From positions 1 through 47,229 of the forward strand of contig JAEZUC010000113.1 in NCBI GenBank assembly GCA_023443515.1: a DNA stretch of 47,229 nucleotides, given 5' to 3'. Made by a program: the position numbers and the translations under genes. The notes under the pieces are model-generated. The model was not told the origin of the DNA and searched no databases. It was given only the letters and a program-made list of their open reading frames with translations. Origin of the DNA: Bacillota bacterium. Its GTDB lineage: Bacteria; Bacillota; Clostridia; Acetivibrionales; DSM-1351. Of this stretch, positions 8,976 to 17,830 are shown one piece after another; positions within the stretch are counted from its first letter, which is position 1, and every line of letters starts with the position of its first letter.

Positions 8976-9488
8976 TCAGCTGAGCAATTTTATTTTTATA
9001 AGATAGTTCATGAATTTTTTAAAACAAATATTCCAGATGGCTGTATAAACCAGTGAAAAGGAGAAAAAAATTAATAGAGTCAAAGGTGTTGACAACTTTC
9101 CGGCTACATCCGCAAAGGACGAAATACCTACTACATAAGTTAAAAATATCATCCCTAGAGATAATGCTACACTGGATAATATTATAGAAACTACTATTCC
9201 CTTTCTATAAAGTAGTATTCCCATTACGATACCTAGCAGCCCGGTGGTAAATAGCAGGATTATTGTCTCCTGTGCACTAACTATGATAAGGAGCAATGCT
9301 GAGGAAAAATAGACAGTAAAACAAAGAGAAATATTACAAACAGCAGCTATCCCAATAGGCAGAGTACTTAACGGACTTAAAGCCAACCCGATTGCAGGTA
9401 AAAAGACAGGTGCTGATTGGAATAGTACAGTTATTGCTGTTAATATTCCTCCGGTACAAATAAACCTGCCTATATTCATTTTTCTCAA
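8976..9488 (-). CDS. Small integral membrane protein, possibly ECF-transporter S-component-like
   Basis: The 170-residue protein is almost entirely hydrophobic, with five or six predicted transmembrane helices, a short basic N-terminus (MRKMNIGRF) and a lysine-rich C-terminal tail. The pattern GILTAITVLFQSAPVFLPAI near the N-terminus is like substrate-binding S components of energy-coupling factor vitamin transporters or DUF2232 proteins, but no diagnostic motif is present. The start is TTG, eight bases after a full AGGAGG; an ATG three codons later is too far. It is the second gene after the sugar-dehydrogenase-like gene on the minus strand, with a 38-base gap, so the two may be co-transcribed. 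Function unknown. Confidence 0.6.
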   Translation of the reverse strand: MRKMNIGRFICTGGILTAITVLFQSAPVFLPAIGLALSPLSTLPIGIAAVCNISLCFTVYFSSALLLIIVSAQETIILLFTTGLLGIVMGILLYRKGIVVSIILSSVALSLGMIFLTYVVGISSFADVAGKLSTPLTLLIFFSFSLVYTAIWNICFKKFMNYLIKIKLLS

Positions 9489-9526
9489 AACAAATGCCTC
9501 CTATCTAACGCCAATAGAATAGGGAA

Positions 9527-10972
9527 TTATGGAACAATTTCAAACACAGTACCTTGGTTAAAATCAGTTACATTCATAGATCCATAAACCCCCAGATATA
9601 TTCTGGTTTGATTTGTATTAGCTCCTAAACTGGTGTAATAAGCTGATTGAGATCCAAAATTATAGCCGGTTTCAATAACACTAAAATCATTTAGTTTACA
9701 ATCCGATCTTGCCCTGGTATAAGCTAAAACCCCTCTAATCGGTGGTTGAGACCCTTCATCCCGGGCAAAGTCGGTAAACACAACTCCTCCTGTTAAATCC
9801 GGAATTTCGTTTCCCATATATGGCTGAACTCCCGTAAGTGCAGTTGCGCCAAATTTATCGGGCCGTGGATCTTTATGGAAATAACTGATGAGAGGCAGAA
9901 TGCGCTGTGTTGAAACCTCTACTGCATCATTGTAATAGGCTATTTTTTCTTCATCCAAAGCCGGATTTCCGGAGCAGTCTGTTATTATTGTAGTTGGAAA
10001 AGCGCCTTCCCATCCTCGCCAGCCAAAGTTTATAAAGCCTTCCGGGTCGGGTTGAGATTTCAATAAAGAAGCTTGAATTAGCTGGGGAACCGGTATTGGT
10101 TTGTAACAAGTGAAGGAAAATATTGACTCCACCAAGTCCTGCCCAACAATTCCTACATATTTGATATACCGAGCACGATGCCTTTGAAAGGAAATGCCTG
10201 TTATATTCCGGGTACCTTTAGCAATAACCGTAAGCATTTCCTGAATAGGCGGGGGAAGTTCATTAAAGCGTGTGACAACAGGCGGATTATCGATAAAGGT
10301 GTTCCTTGCTATATCAATTTCAATTATTTTGCCCGCGATTTCCATATCAGTCTGGCTTAAATTAAAAGGATCATAGCCTGAGCCACCATCTCCCACTGTT
10401 AAAACGAGTTTACCGGTTTCAGGTGAAAAGTTTAAGCTATTAATACCGTTATGATTAAAAAATGGTCTTCTTATATTGAGTAAAGTCCTGCGTTTCTGAG
10501 ATTGTCCATTGGATTGAAATGCCCATTCTTCGACGGTATCAATGTGGTCATAGTTAACTTCTCTATTTATCCACTTTTGGTTTAAGGTACTTGGGTCACA
10601 TGGGTTAGGCATAAAAAATTCAGGGAGATCCCTTCGTGAAACCTCTGAACTGGGGAGGGCACCCGGGCCTTGTGTTCCGGCCACTGAATAATGAATATAA
10701 AATAGGCCGTTATAATAAAATTGAGGATGAAATGCCAGTCCTATCAATCCACGTTCATCATATTTACCACCAGCAAAACCAAGCTTTAAGACTCGTGGGC
10801 GAATATCTAAAAAAGTTCTTAAAGCTCCGTTAACTATGTAAAAAATCTCCCCTACCTGAGTAGCGATAAACAATCTTTCCATTGAGTCACCGGGAAGAAT
10901 AGCTGTTTTCAAAACAGTGGGTAAATTTATCTTATTGACAATAGGCCGTAAACCGACTTTAATTTTTTTCAA
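9527..10972 (-). CDS. PQQ-type glucose/sorbosone dehydrogenase-like beta-propeller protein
   Basis: The 481-residue protein shows the repeated blades of the GSDH family (soluble PQQ glucose dehydrogenase, Hedgehog-interacting protein): ERLFIATQVGEIFYI, DERGLIGLAFHPQF with YIHYSVAG, LVLTVGDGGSGYDPFN, a GTRNITGISFQR segment and FGWRGWEGAFPT near the middle. The family oxidises sugars or binds ligands on a six-bladed propeller. No signal peptide is seen, which is unusual, and no PQQ synthesis gene is in the window, so a catalytic role is not assured. The start is a TTG with AAGGAG twelve bases ahead. A terminator lies upstream of it on this strand, separating it from the FAD oxidoreductase operon. 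Confidence 0.75.
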   Translation of the reverse strand: MKKIKVGLRPIVNKINLPTVLKTAILPGDSMERLFIATQVGEIFYIVNGALRTFLDIRPRVLKLGFAGGKYDERGLIGLAFHPQFYYNGLFYIHYSVAGTQGPGALPSSEVSRRDLPEFFMPNPCDPSTLNQKWINREVNYDHIDTVEEWAFQSNGQSQKRRTLLNIRRPFFNHNGINSLNFSPETGKLVLTVGDGGSGYDPFNLSQTDMEIAGKIIEIDIARNTFIDNPPVVTRFNELPPPIQEMLTVIAKGTRNITGISFQRHRARYIKYVGIVGQDLVESIFSFTCYKPIPVPQLIQASLLKSQPDPEGFINFGWRGWEGAFPTTIITDCSGNPALDEEKIAYYNDAVEVSTQRILPLISYFHKDPRPDKFGATALTGVQPYMGNEIPDLTGGVVFTDFARDEGSQPPIRGVLAYTRARSDCKLNDFSVIETGYNFGSQSAYYTSLGANTNQTRIYLGVYGSMNVTDFNQGTVFEIVP

Positions 10973-11070
10973 TTGACTTTACGCTCCTTATAATTCTTTT
11001 CATTTATAAGGATATGATTTGAACTGTTCTATTAGTACTGTATGAGGTGGGGGAGTGTGAATTCATTGCA

Positions 11071-11108
11071 AAAAAGAACGGATTGACATAATTCAATCCG
11101 TTCTTTTT
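11071..11108. terminator. Strong hairpin terminator of the FAD oxidoreductase operon
   Basis: A perfect 16-bp stem (11071-11086 and 11093-11108) with loop CATAAT carries A-tracts on one side and T-tracts on the other, a typical bidirectional intrinsic terminator. It sits 49 bases after the end of the minus-strand operon read from 14782 and before the next minus-strand gene. Confidence 0.85.
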
Positions 11109-11157
11109 CATGTAAAAATATATTGGGTTTAGGGGAGCTTTTTATATTTATTTATTT

Positions 11158-13008
11158 CTAATAAAGACGCACTTCAAAAATTCTTGCTGATGAATAACCG
11201 TGGGTAGATAACACAGAAATACTAACCTTGTCTGCTATTACTTCCGTCGGTAAACGAAGAATATTGAGACGCTGATAATTTCCCTCTATGGTCTTAGAGA
11301 ATACTTCTTTACCGCCGTTATAGAATGTCACGCTATAATCCTTTACCAATTCCTCAGGTAGCTCTTTGACCTGACGACTTCTCACCTGATTGGTAATGGA
11401 TGGCATAATTTCCCTGGTCAGGTTAGGATCAAAGGTAATGCGCAACTCTTGAATCTTCTGTGGATTATCTAGGGTCAGAGATATTGTTTCTCCGCCTTCA
11501 CCGAGGGGTGTAGATTCCCAACAATTGCTTTCACTGCCGATAGTGCGGGCAACACCGTTTATAACTTTTTCGGGTTCGCAGCCCGGGATAAAGCTGGTAG
11601 CCGATACAGCTGCATTGCGTGCAAGGTCGCCGGGGTCAGTGTTGCTATAACCGGGGATATAGCAGTCGTCTCTTAGCAGAGTTTGCTGTAATTCATCCAT
11701 ACGGTTTGATATATCTCGAGGGGTACAGTTGTACTTAACTGCCATTGCAGCTGCCGTACCCGCCGCCTGACCACCTACTGCACAGGTGCCCATAACACGT
11801 GTGCTTCCAAATGCCATTTTAGAGGTACTTATGTCTCTTCCTGCCATCATAAGATTTTTAACGTTCTTGGAATAATAGCAACGGTAAGGAATTGTATAAA
11901 CGCCCTCAAAATTAAATATTCTGGAGGGATACTTATCAAAATCAAAGATTCCGCCCGGTACATGCTCGTCCATAGGCCAGCCACCGTAAGCAACAGCATC
12001 TTCGAAGATTTTGTTGGAACGTACATCGTTTTCATTCAGCAGGTAATCTCCCACCAAACGGCGGCTTTCACGATATCCCGGAACCATACCAACCCAGGTA
12101 AGGTCATAGTTTTCTGCTCCATGGTCGCCGCAGTTTTTAATATGATCCCATACACCGTATACACACTTTACCAATTCATCACGGATTATTTCTCCCTCAG
12201 CTATGATGTCCTCATTTTGCCCACCCAATTCAATCCACCAGTAGCCGGCATCCATGGCATAAAATTCTGGCAGGTTCTTCATTTCTCCGGCAACGAATTC
12301 AGCAGGGGCACCGCCTTCTCCAAGTGCGATTGTACTGTTGTAATGGCGCCGATGCTTTAAATCTTCTTCCGAGAAGCTGTAAGCCCAAAAAGGTTTTTCA
12401 AACTTTACCGGCTCACCCCGGTCTACAGCCTGGAACATCAGGGTATTTCCCATAGTGAAATTGTTGGCTTCCTCGGGAGCATTTGGCTCATTGAATTCAT
12501 ATCGTGACTCACTGCCAATCCGGGACTCTGCACCTGCTAACATTCCGAGAGTACCATGACCTGTTGCATCAATGAAAACTTTTCCGGACAGCTTAAAGTC
12601 TGTTTCGGTGGTGGTTTGATGGCAAAGTACTGAAATAATCTGATCATTTTCATATTCAGCACTGTTCAGGTTGGTGTTCAGGAGAAGGTCCAGATTTTCA
12701 GTTTGTCTGGTTTTTTCCAAAAGAACGGTGTCCCATATGCTAAAGGTCTGGGCTGCGTTCAGGTTTTTATTTTCCAGTAAAAGCTCCTCCAGAATTCCGG
12801 TTTCAGCATTATTTGGCTTAGCCATATGACAGCTTGCACCGACAACATGCATACGGATTTCTCCGCTGGAGTTTCCTCCTAAAACCGAACGATTTTGCAA
12901 TAATACGGTTTTTGCTCCGTTGCGTGCTGAGGCTATAGCAGCGCAAACGCCTGCAAGACCGCCTCCGATTACAACTACATCATAACATTTTTCATAATAT
13001 CTATTCAT
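11158..13008 (-). CDS. FAD-dependent oxidoreductase (PF12831-like) with C-terminal discoidin-like domain
   Basis: The 616-residue protein has an N-terminal FAD site VVVIGGGLAGVCAAIASARN (GGGLAG 15-20), the GGNSSGEIRMHV segment typical of this family, and a second flavin region ending GTCAVGGQAAGTAAAMAV. After about residue 470 comes a beta-sandwich resembling discoidin/F5-8 modules (INGVARTIGSESNCWES, then a run of beta strands). The family is common in polysaccharide-use loci of clostridia, usually without known substrate; the context suggests oxidation of a sugar or glycoside. The start was set at the ATG at 13008, nine bases after AAGGAG. An upstream in-frame extension to 13056 overlaps the previous gene. 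It follows its paralogue by 16 bases and looks visibly richer in GC. Confidence 0.8.
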   Translation of the reverse strand: MNRYYEKCYDVVVIGGGLAGVCAAIASARNGAKTVLLQNRSVLGGNSSGEIRMHVVGASCHMAKPNNAETGILEELLLENKNLNAAQTFSIWDTVLLEKTRQTENLDLLLNTNLNSAEYENDQIISVLCHQTTTETDFKLSGKVFIDATGHGTLGMLAGAESRIGSESRYEFNEPNAPEEANNFTMGNTLMFQAVDRGEPVKFEKPFWAYSFSEEDLKHRRHYNSTIALGEGGAPAEFVAGEMKNLPEFYAMDAGYWWIELGGQNEDIIAEGEIIRDELVKCVYGVWDHIKNCGDHGAENYDLTWVGMVPGYRESRRLVGDYLLNENDVRSNKIFEDAVAYGGWPMDEHVPGGIFDFDKYPSRIFNFEGVYTIPYRCYYSKNVKNLMMAGRDISTSKMAFGSTRVMGTCAVGGQAAGTAAAMAVKYNCTPRDISNRMDELQQTLLRDDCYIPGYSNTDPGDLARNAAVSATSFIPGCEPEKVINGVARTIGSESNCWESTPLGEGGETISLTLDNPQKIQELRITFDPNLTREIMPSITNQVRSRQVKELPEELVKDYSVTFYNGGKEVFSKTIEGNYQRLNILRLPTEVIADKVSISVLSTHGYSSARIFEVRLY

Positions 13009-13024
13009 AATTGACACGCTCCTT

Positions 13025-14782
13025 TTAGTACGCTCGGATTTCGAAGATTCTCGCATTTAAGTACCCATGTGTTTCAAGAACAGTTACATCGATGCGGTTG
13101 CCGCAAGTACCCTCAGGTAACTCATGAATATTGAGACGTTGGTAATTGTTTGTGATTTCTTTAAAATAAGTAAGTTCATCTCCGTTGTATATTCTTATTT
13201 CATAATCCTTTACAAGTTCTATAGGTACACCCTTTACTTGGGATTCCCTTACACTTTTAGTCATTGAAGGAACGATCTCCTGATTTAAATTAGAATCAAA
13301 GGTTATCCGGAGCTGCTTCACTGCCATAGGTGAAGATAGTGTTACTGAAATTGTTTCACCGTTCTCAGAAATCTTATTTGATTCCCAGCAATTTTTATTT
13401 TCTCCTACGGTTCTTGAAACACCATTTATTACATTTTCCGGCTCACAGCCACTAATGAAACTTTTAGCGGATACTGAGGCATCCAGTAAAAGGTCTGCCC
13501 GGTCAGTATTTTTGAATCCCGGAATATAGCAGTCATCCCTCAATAGTGTTTGTTGTAGCTCATCTATATACAGAGAAACCTCTCTAGGAGCGCAGTTATA
13601 TTTTACTGCCAGTGCAGCAGCTGTACCAACTGCCTGTCCCCCAACGGAACAGGTGCCCATAACACGTGTAGAACTTAATGACCCTTTAGTTGTACTTATG
13701 TTCCGACCCACCATCATAAGGTTTTCAATATTTTTTGAATAATAGCAGCGATATGGAATTGTATACGCACCTGAGAAATTAATATTTGGCTTCGGAGGGC
13801 CTTCACGGAAAATTCCAGTCTGGGTATGCTCATCTATAGGCCAACCGCCGTATGCAACAGCATCGTTAAAAATTCTGTTAGCATATATATCCTTTTCATC
13901 TAATATATGATCACCTATAAGGCGGCGACTTTCACTTCCGCAAGGAACTGTTCCCACCCAGGTAAGTGCAAAGTTTTCTGCCTCATAGTCTCCTGAGTTT
14001 TTAATATAATCCCATATACCGTAAATGTATTTGTTGATATCCTCAGAGATGCGTTCATGGTCGCCAACTATATCCCGGCTGAATCCTTCAAGCTCGATCC
14101 ACCAGTACCCTGAATCCGTGTCGTGCTCATTAACTCCGTTATTGTCATGACTGCGGAATTTCAACTCCTCCTTACCAAAGGAATAAGCCCAGGAAGGTTT
14201 TTTGAATTTTACCGGTTCACCCATATCTTCTGCAACAAACATGAGAATGCTGCCTATTTTATTTTCATTGGAGTTATCACTGCAAATTTGGTATTCGGCA
14301 CCTGCAAAAAAACCTAGTGTTCCAATACCGGTAGCATCAATAAAAATGTCTGCTGAAAAGTTATAGGTAGTTTCAGTAGTGGTTTGATGACAGAGAACAC
14401 TCTTAATTTTGTTATCACAGGTTTCCACACTATCCATTGAGGTATTTAAATAACAGTCAAGGTTTTTCTGGAAACGAACCTTTTCCCATAATACGGAATC
14501 CCAAATGGAAAATGATTGATAAGGATTACGTTGCTTATTTTCCAAAAGGAGTTCTTCTATAATACCTGTTTCAGTTAAATCTTTTTTACTAAGGTGACAA
14601 TTGGCACCGGCAATATGCATACGTATTTCTGAACTGGCATTTCCACCCAAAACCGGGCGCGCATGTACTATAGCTGTTTTTGCTCCATGCCTTGCTGCTG
14701 CTATGGCGGCATTAATACCCGACATACCTCCGCCTATGACGACAACGTCATATTTTTTATCATAACATCGTTGTACTTTCAT
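13025..14782 (-). CDS. FAD-dependent oxidoreductase (PF12831-like), paralogue of the next gene
   Basis: The 585-residue protein parallels the downstream gene: VVVIGGGMSGINAAIAAARH (GGGMSG 17-22), VLGGNASSEIRMHIAG, a GTCSVGGQAVGTAAALAV flavin motif and the same discoidin-like C-terminus ending YLNARIFEIRAY. It is about 30 residues shorter, mostly through a gap in the middle domain (near residue 180-220). The ATG has TTGGAGG ten bases ahead. It is the first gene of a two-gene minus-strand operon divergent from the AraC/YesMN/ABC transporter operon, which strongly suggests shared control and pathway. Two retained paralogues may act on different anomers or form a heteromer. Cytosolic: no signal peptide. 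Confidence 0.8.
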   Translation of the reverse strand: MKVQRCYDKKYDVVVIGGGMSGINAAIAAARHGAKTAIVHARPVLGGNASSEIRMHIAGANCHLSKKDLTETGIIEELLLENKQRNPYQSFSIWDSVLWEKVRFQKNLDCYLNTSMDSVETCDNKIKSVLCHQTTTETTYNFSADIFIDATGIGTLGFFAGAEYQICSDNSNENKIGSILMFVAEDMGEPVKFKKPSWAYSFGKEELKFRSHDNNGVNEHDTDSGYWWIELEGFSRDIVGDHERISEDINKYIYGIWDYIKNSGDYEAENFALTWVGTVPCGSESRRLIGDHILDEKDIYANRIFNDAVAYGGWPIDEHTQTGIFREGPPKPNINFSGAYTIPYRCYYSKNIENLMMVGRNISTTKGSLSSTRVMGTCSVGGQAVGTAAALAVKYNCAPREVSLYIDELQQTLLRDDCYIPGFKNTDRADLLLDASVSAKSFISGCEPENVINGVSRTVGENKNCWESNKISENGETISVTLSSPMAVKQLRITFDSNLNQEIVPSMTKSVRESQVKGVPIELVKDYEIRIYNGDELTYFKEITNNYQRLNIHELPEGTCGNRIDVTVLETHGYLNARIFEIRAY

Positions 14783-15110
14783 AATTTGCTACCTCCAAAA
14801 TAATTGGTTTTCTAACTTGATGGAAAAAAATCATTTCTCTATGGATTTCAACGAGGCGGGAGATAAGTACCTGTCATCTGTCGCCTTGATATAATTGTAA
14901 AAGGTTTTTTTACTGTAAACCTTAAATAAATTGCATATAATCTTTGTTATTCTGCAAATGATAAATCTTTAAAATTCTGCTTTATCTATTACAATCCTGC
15001 GATTTTGGTACAGAAAGCTGAAAACCGCATATTTATTCCTTTGTGAGGGCAGATGTTATATGGTAAGATTTTATTAAAACAACATTATGTTTACTAGGAT
15101 GTGATAATTC
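14783..15110. promoter_or_regulatory. 328-base divergent control region of the sugar locus
   Basis: This region separates the two divergent operons. It holds a 7-bp inverted repeat AAGGTTT/AAACCTT (14901-14907 and 14917-14923) with a 9-nt spacer, a possible operator. A possible plus-strand promoter overlaps it: CTGTAA (14913-14918), 17 nt, TATAAT (14936-14941). Overlap of repeat and -35 would fit repression or activation by the local AraC or YesN proteins. Nothing else recognisable; the minus-strand promoter was not found. Confidence 0.4.
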
Positions 15111-16022
15111 GTGAACAGATATTTTAATGTTTTAGAGTATATTAAAAATCTTACATTAGAGCTTAGCTGCCAGATTGCCATTAAGGACTTTGTCGGTTTT
15201 ATTGAAAAGGACCCGGATGTGGCCCATTTACTTAATCCGTATTATATACACAAGTCGTCCTTTTGTATGTTTATAAAATTGAACAGAGAAATGTGGAAGC
15301 GCTGTCAGGATACAAGTAAACTTCTGCACAAAAAATGTGAAACCTCTGACGGTTACTTTGTTGGCACTTGCTACTGTGGGTGCAGTGAGATGGTAATTCC
15401 GGTTAAATACAACGGCAAGGTAATTGCAGCCATAGGTATCTATGGCTTTGAGCTTGATGCTAAACGAGCAGTTCACCGTATTGCAAAAGCCGGGAAAAAG
15501 TATGGGATAGATAAAGAAAAGGCACTGCGCCTTTATGCTAAGTCTGTGAAAAACAGTATCATTGATGTTGATAAGATTTTGTTGAGATGCGGTATATTGG
15601 TGGATTTTTTCCGGATGTATTACAAAGCCCTTATAAATGCAGGAACAGTAAGCCCTCATACCGTTTACAGCACTGATACAAACAGGGCTTATATTCTATC
15701 CAATACCATTGAGTTTATACGTCTGAACTATACAAATGATATTCGAATTGCTGATATTGCTGCATTCTGCCAGTGTAGTGAATCTTATATCAGCCATATT
15801 TTTAAAAAGAGTATGAATCAGAATATCAATCAGTTTATTAATCAAATTCGCATAGATAAGGCTAAGCAGCTAATTGTAGAGACTTCATGCAGCTTTTTAG
15901 AGATATCAGGCAGATGTGGTTTTTCCGATCCTAATTACTTCTCATCTGTATTTAAGTTGCACACCGGATTATCTCCATCTATGTATAAAAAAAATATTAG
16001 GACAGGGAAGGTGCAACTTTGA
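15111..16022 (+). CDS. AraC-family regulator with PocR-type ligand-binding domain
   Basis: The 303-residue protein has an N-terminal PocR-like sensor domain (about residues 5-165) with the Cys-rich stretch GTCYCGCSEMVIPVKYNG, then an AraC double helix-turn-helix (about 200-300: IADIAAFCQCSESYISHIFK and GFSDPNYFSSVFKLHTGLSP). PocR domains bind small organic ligands and regulate catabolic operons. The start is GTG, with AGGAT eleven bases ahead. The stop overlaps the next start by four bases (TTGA), giving translational coupling with the sensor kinase. It probably responds to the sugar or its product and acts on the divergent region just upstream. The ligand cannot be read from sequence. Confidence 0.85.
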   Translation: MNRYFNVLEYIKNLTLELSCQIAIKDFVGFIEKDPDVAHLLNPYYIHKSSFCMFIKLNREMWKRCQDTSKLLHKKCETSDGYFVGTCYCGCSEMVIPVKYNGKVIAAIGIYGFELDAKRAVHRIAKAGKKYGIDKEKALRLYAKSVKNSIIDVDKILLRCGILVDFFRMYYKALINAGTVSPHTVYSTDTNRAYILSNTIEFIRLNYTNDIRIADIAAFCQCSESYISHIFKKSMNQNINQFINQIRIDKAKQLIVETSCSFLEISGRCGFSDPNYFSSVFKLHTGLSPSMYKKNIRTGKVQL

Positions 16023-17830
16023 AAATTAAAAGGGGTCGGCTCTCATCACGGATTTTTATCATAATTGTATTTTTAATATTAATTCCCTTTACACTTATGC
16101 TCCAGTATGTAAAGGGTGAAATGGAATCCATTTTACGTAAAGAAATAAGCGTTAAAATAATACAGAATCTTTCCAAAAGTGAAAATGAAATGAACCGGAT
16201 TTTTAATAAAATGGTGAGTATCTCCAATGTCTTTTATAATGATTCTAAAATCGCCGAGGTATTCAGTAATGACTCATACACTTATTATGACCGCACCGTG
16301 GCCTTTAATAATATGTTGAACCAGATTTCAATGCTAAACCTTTACGATGATAGTATGGATTATATGAAAATTACTTTTTTTGACAAAGACCATAAGGCAT
16401 ATGCAAATTGGAGTTTAAATAACAATAACTATGCATACCTCCTAGAACAGGACTGGGTACAGGAAAGTATAGCAGCTAAAGGGTACATTATCTGGAGTAT
16501 GTTATCTAAAGGTTATGAAAAAAGTGATTTAGGAGACACAAATCAGATTTCTCTTGCCCGTTCAATTATGGATAACAACCATTTTGACAAAATGCTTGGG
16601 ACAGTTCTTATAAGCATTGACCAGCAGAAGATATCTGGTATCCTTGATAGTTATAAATACTCGGATAAGGATTCTATTTTCGCATACACCCAAGAAGGAC
16701 AGGTTTTGTTTCACAACAATGATAGTCTTTCAGAGGATAAATTTAATAAAATAGCTATGGAGCATACAAATGAACAAAATGGAAGTACTGTGCTAACCGT
16801 AAATGGAGGGAAGCATTTGCTGAGCTTTTATACCGTCAAGCTTTTTAGCAAGTACTCACATAAGCAACTTAAAATTTTTTATCTTACCGATTATCAAAAG
16901 CTGGAGAGCCAAATTCGTAAGTTAACTGTTAAAATTACCACTATGAGTATCCTTTTTATTGCTGTCATATTACTGATTGCTTTTATGATTGCAAACCGGA
17001 TAGCAAGACCCATCAGGGTTCTTTCCAATCAGATGAAAAACTACAGGGTTGGTGAAGCACCCACTGCATTAAAAAAAGAAAGGAAAGACGAAATAGGGGA
17101 AATATATTCTGTATACTATGATATGTCGGTACATATAAATGACCTGTTCGCAAAGCTACGGCAGGAGCAGGTTACAAAAGAAAAATATAAATATGAATCC
17201 TTGAGGTCTAAAATGAGCCCTCATTTTCTCTTCAACACCCTTAACAGCATCAGATGGATGGCTATCATAAGAAATGCTGATAATATAAGAGAGAGCATAG
17301 ACTCACTGGCAGAGATTCTGAAATACAGCTTGACGCAGGATGACGAAACAGTTGACCTTGTAAAAGAGCTTGAGGTCATAAAAAGTTATTGTTATATACA
17401 AAACATGCGTTTTGGGAACAGCTACTCCTTAGAAGTGGATATGCCCCACTATCTGGAACAATGTCAGATTATTAAATTTATCCTTCAACCTTCTGTTGAG
17501 AATATTTTTAAGCACGCATTTTCTCCTAATTCTACCGGGGGAGTTATTACTATTTCAGCACGTGTTAAAAATGGCACCCTTGAAATTTCTATTTCTGACA
17601 ATGGAAAGGGCTTCTCAAAAGAGGCTATTGATGGATTTAACAGTAAAAGAGAAGGTAAAGTCGGAGAAATAGAGGGTTCCGGCATCGGCCTCGGTATTAT
17701 CAACGAGAGAATAAAGGTATCTTATGGAAATGGGTATGGGATAGACATATCAAATAACAATGAAGGCGGTGCGCAGGTGACCTATCATCTTCCGGTGATT
17801 TACCCTGAGTATGAAAGGAGAGAAATATAA
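16019..17830 (+). CDS. Sensor histidine kinase, YesM type
   Basis: The 603-residue kinase has transmembrane helices near residues 11-30 and 300-322, a long extracellular sensor between them, and a HAMP linker (about 325-375). Its His_kinase motif is SKMSPHFLFNTLNSI with phosphoacceptor His402, and its ATPase domain shows QPSVENIFKHAF, a DNGKGF G1 box and GIGLGIINERIK. The start is a TTG overlapping the stop of the AraC gene, with GGGAAGG eight bases ahead. The regulator start follows the stop codon directly. With the ABC transporter downstream, it most likely senses the extracellular sugar or its binding protein. Confidence 0.92.
   Translation: MKIKRGRLSSRIFIIIVFLILIPFTLMLQYVKGEMESILRKEISVKIIQNLSKSENEMNRIFNKMVSISNVFYNDSKIAEVFSNDSYTYYDRTVAFNNMLNQISMLNLYDDSMDYMKITFFDKDHKAYANWSLNNNNYAYLLEQDWVQESIAAKGYIIWSMLSKGYEKSDLGDTNQISLARSIMDNNHFDKMLGTVLISIDQQKISGILDSYKYSDKDSIFAYTQEGQVLFHNNDSLSEDKFNKIAMEHTNEQNGSTVLTVNGGKHLLSFYTVKLFSKYSHKQLKIFYLTDYQKLESQIRKLTVKITTMSILFIAVILLIAFMIANRIARPIRVLSNQMKNYRVGEAPTALKKERKDEIGEIYSVYYDMSVHINDLFAKLRQEQVTKEKYKYESLRSKMSPHFLFNTLNSIRWMAIIRNADNIRESIDSLAEILKYSLTQDDETVDLVKELEVIKSYCYIQNMRFGNSYSLEVDMPHYLEQCQIIKFILQPSVENIFKHAFSPNSTGGVITISARVKNGTLEISISDNGKGFSKEAIDGFNSKREGKVGEIEGSGIGLGIINERIKVSYGNGYGIDISNNNEGGAQVTYHLPVIYPEYERREI

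Noticed and set aside
11962..12360. 132-residue plus-strand frame antisense to the FAD oxidoreductase gene
   Set aside because: It lies wholly inside a strongly supported gene, has no ribosome site and resembles no known protein.
15228..15659. 143-residue minus-strand frame
   Set aside because: Antisense shadow of the PocR-AraC gene, with low-complexity and Cys-rich artefact sequence.
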